From: Pseudooceanicola sediminis
GTDB lineage: Bacteria > Pseudomonadota > Alphaproteobacteria > Rhodobacterales > Rhodobacteraceae
NCBI RefSeq assembly: GCF_003575965.1
Contig: NZ_QWJJ01000015.1
Span: 80,459-144,458 of the forward strand
Direction of reading: 5' to 3'
DNA length: 64,000 nt
The translations under genes were made by a program, and so were the position numbers. The notes beneath the pieces are model-generated. The model was given only the letters and a program-made list of their open reading frames with translations, did not search any database and had not been told where the DNA came from. Shown piece by piece: positions 62,946 through 64,000 of this stretch (its first letter is position 1; each line of letters begins with the position of its first letter).

Positions 62946-63730
62946 CGGGCTTCCCGGTTCTCGCAACCTCCCTCCCTCCCTCTCTCTATCTTTGATATCG
63001 CTGCGCCGATGCGCTCGCGGGCCGGCGTAACCCAACAGGCGACCCCGCCCGCACGCCCCGCAATGCTCTCCCCTCCCTATTAAGGGTAGGGGGCGTCCGC
63101 ACCTCCGTCTCGCTGCGATCCTCTCGCGCATTGTCAGCAGGGGGCGGTTCGTCCTGTGGGTCCGGTGACATCTCTCCGGCCTGATACGCTCACTTCTCCA
63201 TATGGCCGCATGGGTGGTGCGCCTCTCCATTGCGGATGTGGCGCGCGCTTTTGGCTTTCCTTGTTCAGCACCCCGTCGGGTTGGTGACAGGGCAGGGCTG
63301 TGCAAGGTCTCATTCTGCCGGATAAGGCCTGCCCTCCCGTTCCCGGATCCGAAAGTGCAGGCGTAAGGCGGGCGGTCGACCGGGGGGGCGTTCCCTTCCG
63401 GTCTGTGCTGGACCCCGACGCGACCCTGCGCCTCCCGACTTGGCCCTGCCGTGCGACCTCCCCGGGCCAGCGGCGTCGCTTTCCCATCGTCGGCTCAGGC
63501 GTGTGAGGGGGCGGATACTCACGACAGCGCAGGGGCTGCGCATGTCCCGCATCTGGCGGGGGGCTGATTACCGCAATCGCACCGCCCAGATACCGCCCAG
63601 ATACCGACGTTGAAACCGCAAGTGACTCGTAAGGGGGCGGGAGGCGCCTGCCCGGGGTCGTTCATCCTCCGGGGAGAGAGATTCGAGTCGCTTGCCGGTC
63701 GATTCCCGGTGACTCCGGGCAGGTTTTCGC
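62946..63730. other. Gene-free interval after tRNA-Pro
   Basis: About 785 bp with no gene I can support. Long frames on the minus strand are antisense readings across the tRNA or low-complexity Arg/Pro-rich sequence without ribosome sites. The only structured item seen is the GATACCG element at 63578-63610. It probably separates the protein-coding region from a stable RNA operon to the right. Confidence 0.6.
63578..63610 (+). repeat. GATACCG 11-bp periodic element, copy 4
   Basis: CGCACCG (63578), GATACCG (63589) and GATACCG (63600) at exactly 11-bp spacing, the last running into ACGT (63607-63610). It lies about 295 bp before the putative rRNA promoter. Confidence 0.7.
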
Positions 63731-63736
63731 AGCACT

Positions 63737-63757
63737 TGGGGATAAGCCTGTGGGTAA
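63737..63757. other. Two DnaA-box-like 9-mers
   Basis: TGGGGATAA (63737-63745) and TGTGGGTAA (63749-63757) are each one base away from TGTGGATAA, the reverse complement of the TTATCCACA DnaA box, in the same orientation 12 bp apart. They precede an AT-rich stretch. They could be chance or a DnaA-responsive site. Confidence 0.35.
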
Positions 63758-63844
63758 CCCAATATCTTGTCCTGACCACCCGTCGCGGGCAGATGCCAAG
63801 GCAAGGCGATCCCGGGCCAGCTGGATTGGTCTGCCTCCAACCGG

Positions 63845-63932
63845 CTGTAATTAAACGATTTTTGATGAACTTCAAAAAATATCGGTTTTCATTGAAAAAG
63901 GGGTTGCGGGTTTGGGTGGTAAACTCTAGAAC
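63845..63932 (+). promoter_or_regulatory. Strong stable-RNA-type promoter, probably for an rRNA operon
   Basis: -35 TTGCGG (63904-63909), a 17-bp spacer and -10 TAGAAC (63927-63932), with a start expected near 63939. Upstream, 63850-63900 is unusually AT-rich with A- and T-tracts, like an UP element. The sequence after the -10, CCCCCTTCACCGGCGGCGCT, resembles from memory the leader found before 16S genes in Rhodobacterales. The 16S gene itself would be outside the window. Confidence 0.6.
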
Positions 63933-64000
63933 CCCCTTCACCGGCGGCGCTGAGGCGCACGACGGGACGCGAGACGGGGCGGACGGAACGGGTGGCGGTG

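Noticed and set aside
62619-63305. A 228-codon minus-strand frame across tRNA-Pro
   Set aside because: Its GLRGFEPPTPCSRSRCATRL segment is the antisense translation of the tRNA, a well-known false gene. The rest is low-complexity Arg-rich sequence.
1-64000. Search for CRISPR arrays, insertion sequences, integrases, toxin-antitoxin pairs and phage genes
   Set aside because: No repeat-spacer pattern, transposase motif, terminal inverted repeats or phage-like genes were seen; all sizeable genes fit core metabolism or housekeeping.

Overview
The window is a GC-rich alphaproteobacterial chromosome segment, most likely from a member of the Rhodobacterales (Roseobacter/Paracoccus-like group). The evidence is the gene content and order: fnrL next to hemN and a ccoNOQP/ccoGHIS cluster, trcR (DUF1013), dnaX-ybaB-recR, a hemF/hemE/hemC neighbourhood, leuC/leuD/leuB interspersed with small genes, and intergenic palindromes of a type I associate from memory with this order. 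No insertion sequence, integrase, phage gene or CRISPR array is visible. This is core chromosome, not an island.

Layout. 1-4.6 kb: tail of an SDR gene, secreted RNase T2, the cell-cycle regulator TrcR, a DadA-type oxidase and alanine dehydrogenase. 4.6-8.8 kb: minus-strand dnaX-ybaB-recR, a YpfJ metallopeptidase and the 4.5S SRP RNA gene with its promoter. 8.9-14.2 kb: a periplasmic nucleotidase, NudC, an SRPBCC protein, prephenate dehydratase and a membrane-anchored cytochrome c. 14.4-20.5 kb: the yejABEF peptide/microcin C-type ABC importer, whose ATPase carries an extra pair of predicted membrane helices. 20.5-33.8 kb: a micro-aerobic block (hemN, fnrL, uspA, ccoNOQP, two tiny ORFs, a LysR regulator, ccoGHIS) tied together by four FNR-type boxes. 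33.9-40.1 kb: a SPOR-domain D,D-carboxypeptidase, a HAD hydrolase, clpS, an RsmC-like methyltransferase, an SDR without the catalytic lysine, and hemF. 40.4-47 kb: a YihY protein, hemE, hemC, a secreted unknown, rppH, and a LysR gene divergent from glutaryl-CoA dehydrogenase. 47.5-55.3 kb: minus-strand rsfS-rlmH-gpmI-envC-ctpA (the last three overlap by 4 bp each), a flavin reductase and an MscS channel. 55.6-62.9 kb: an unknown protein, leuC, an HdeD-like protein, leuD, a secreted phosphatase/nuclease-fold protein, leuB, a DMT exporter and tRNA-Pro(CGG). 62.95-64 kb: about 1 kb without genes, ending in DnaA-box-like 9-mers and a strong stable-RNA-type promoter with an AT-rich upstream element, probably that of an rRNA operon beyond the window.

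How the genes fit together. FnrL should sense loss of oxygen and act on the boxes beside hemN, uspA/ccoN and ccoG. This switches on the anaerobic coproporphyrinogen oxidase and the high-affinity cbb3 oxidase with its copper and assembly factors. The aerobic enzyme HemF, with HemE and HemC, lies 20 kb away, so much of the haem pathway is in this window.

The most interesting non-genic signal is a dispersed intergenic element made of 3-4 copies of a GATACCG heptamer at exactly 11-bp spacing, the last copy running directly into ACGT. Four copies occur in 64 kb. The most interesting protein-level oddity is the roughly 93-residue insert with two predicted membrane helices inside the first ATPase domain of YejF.
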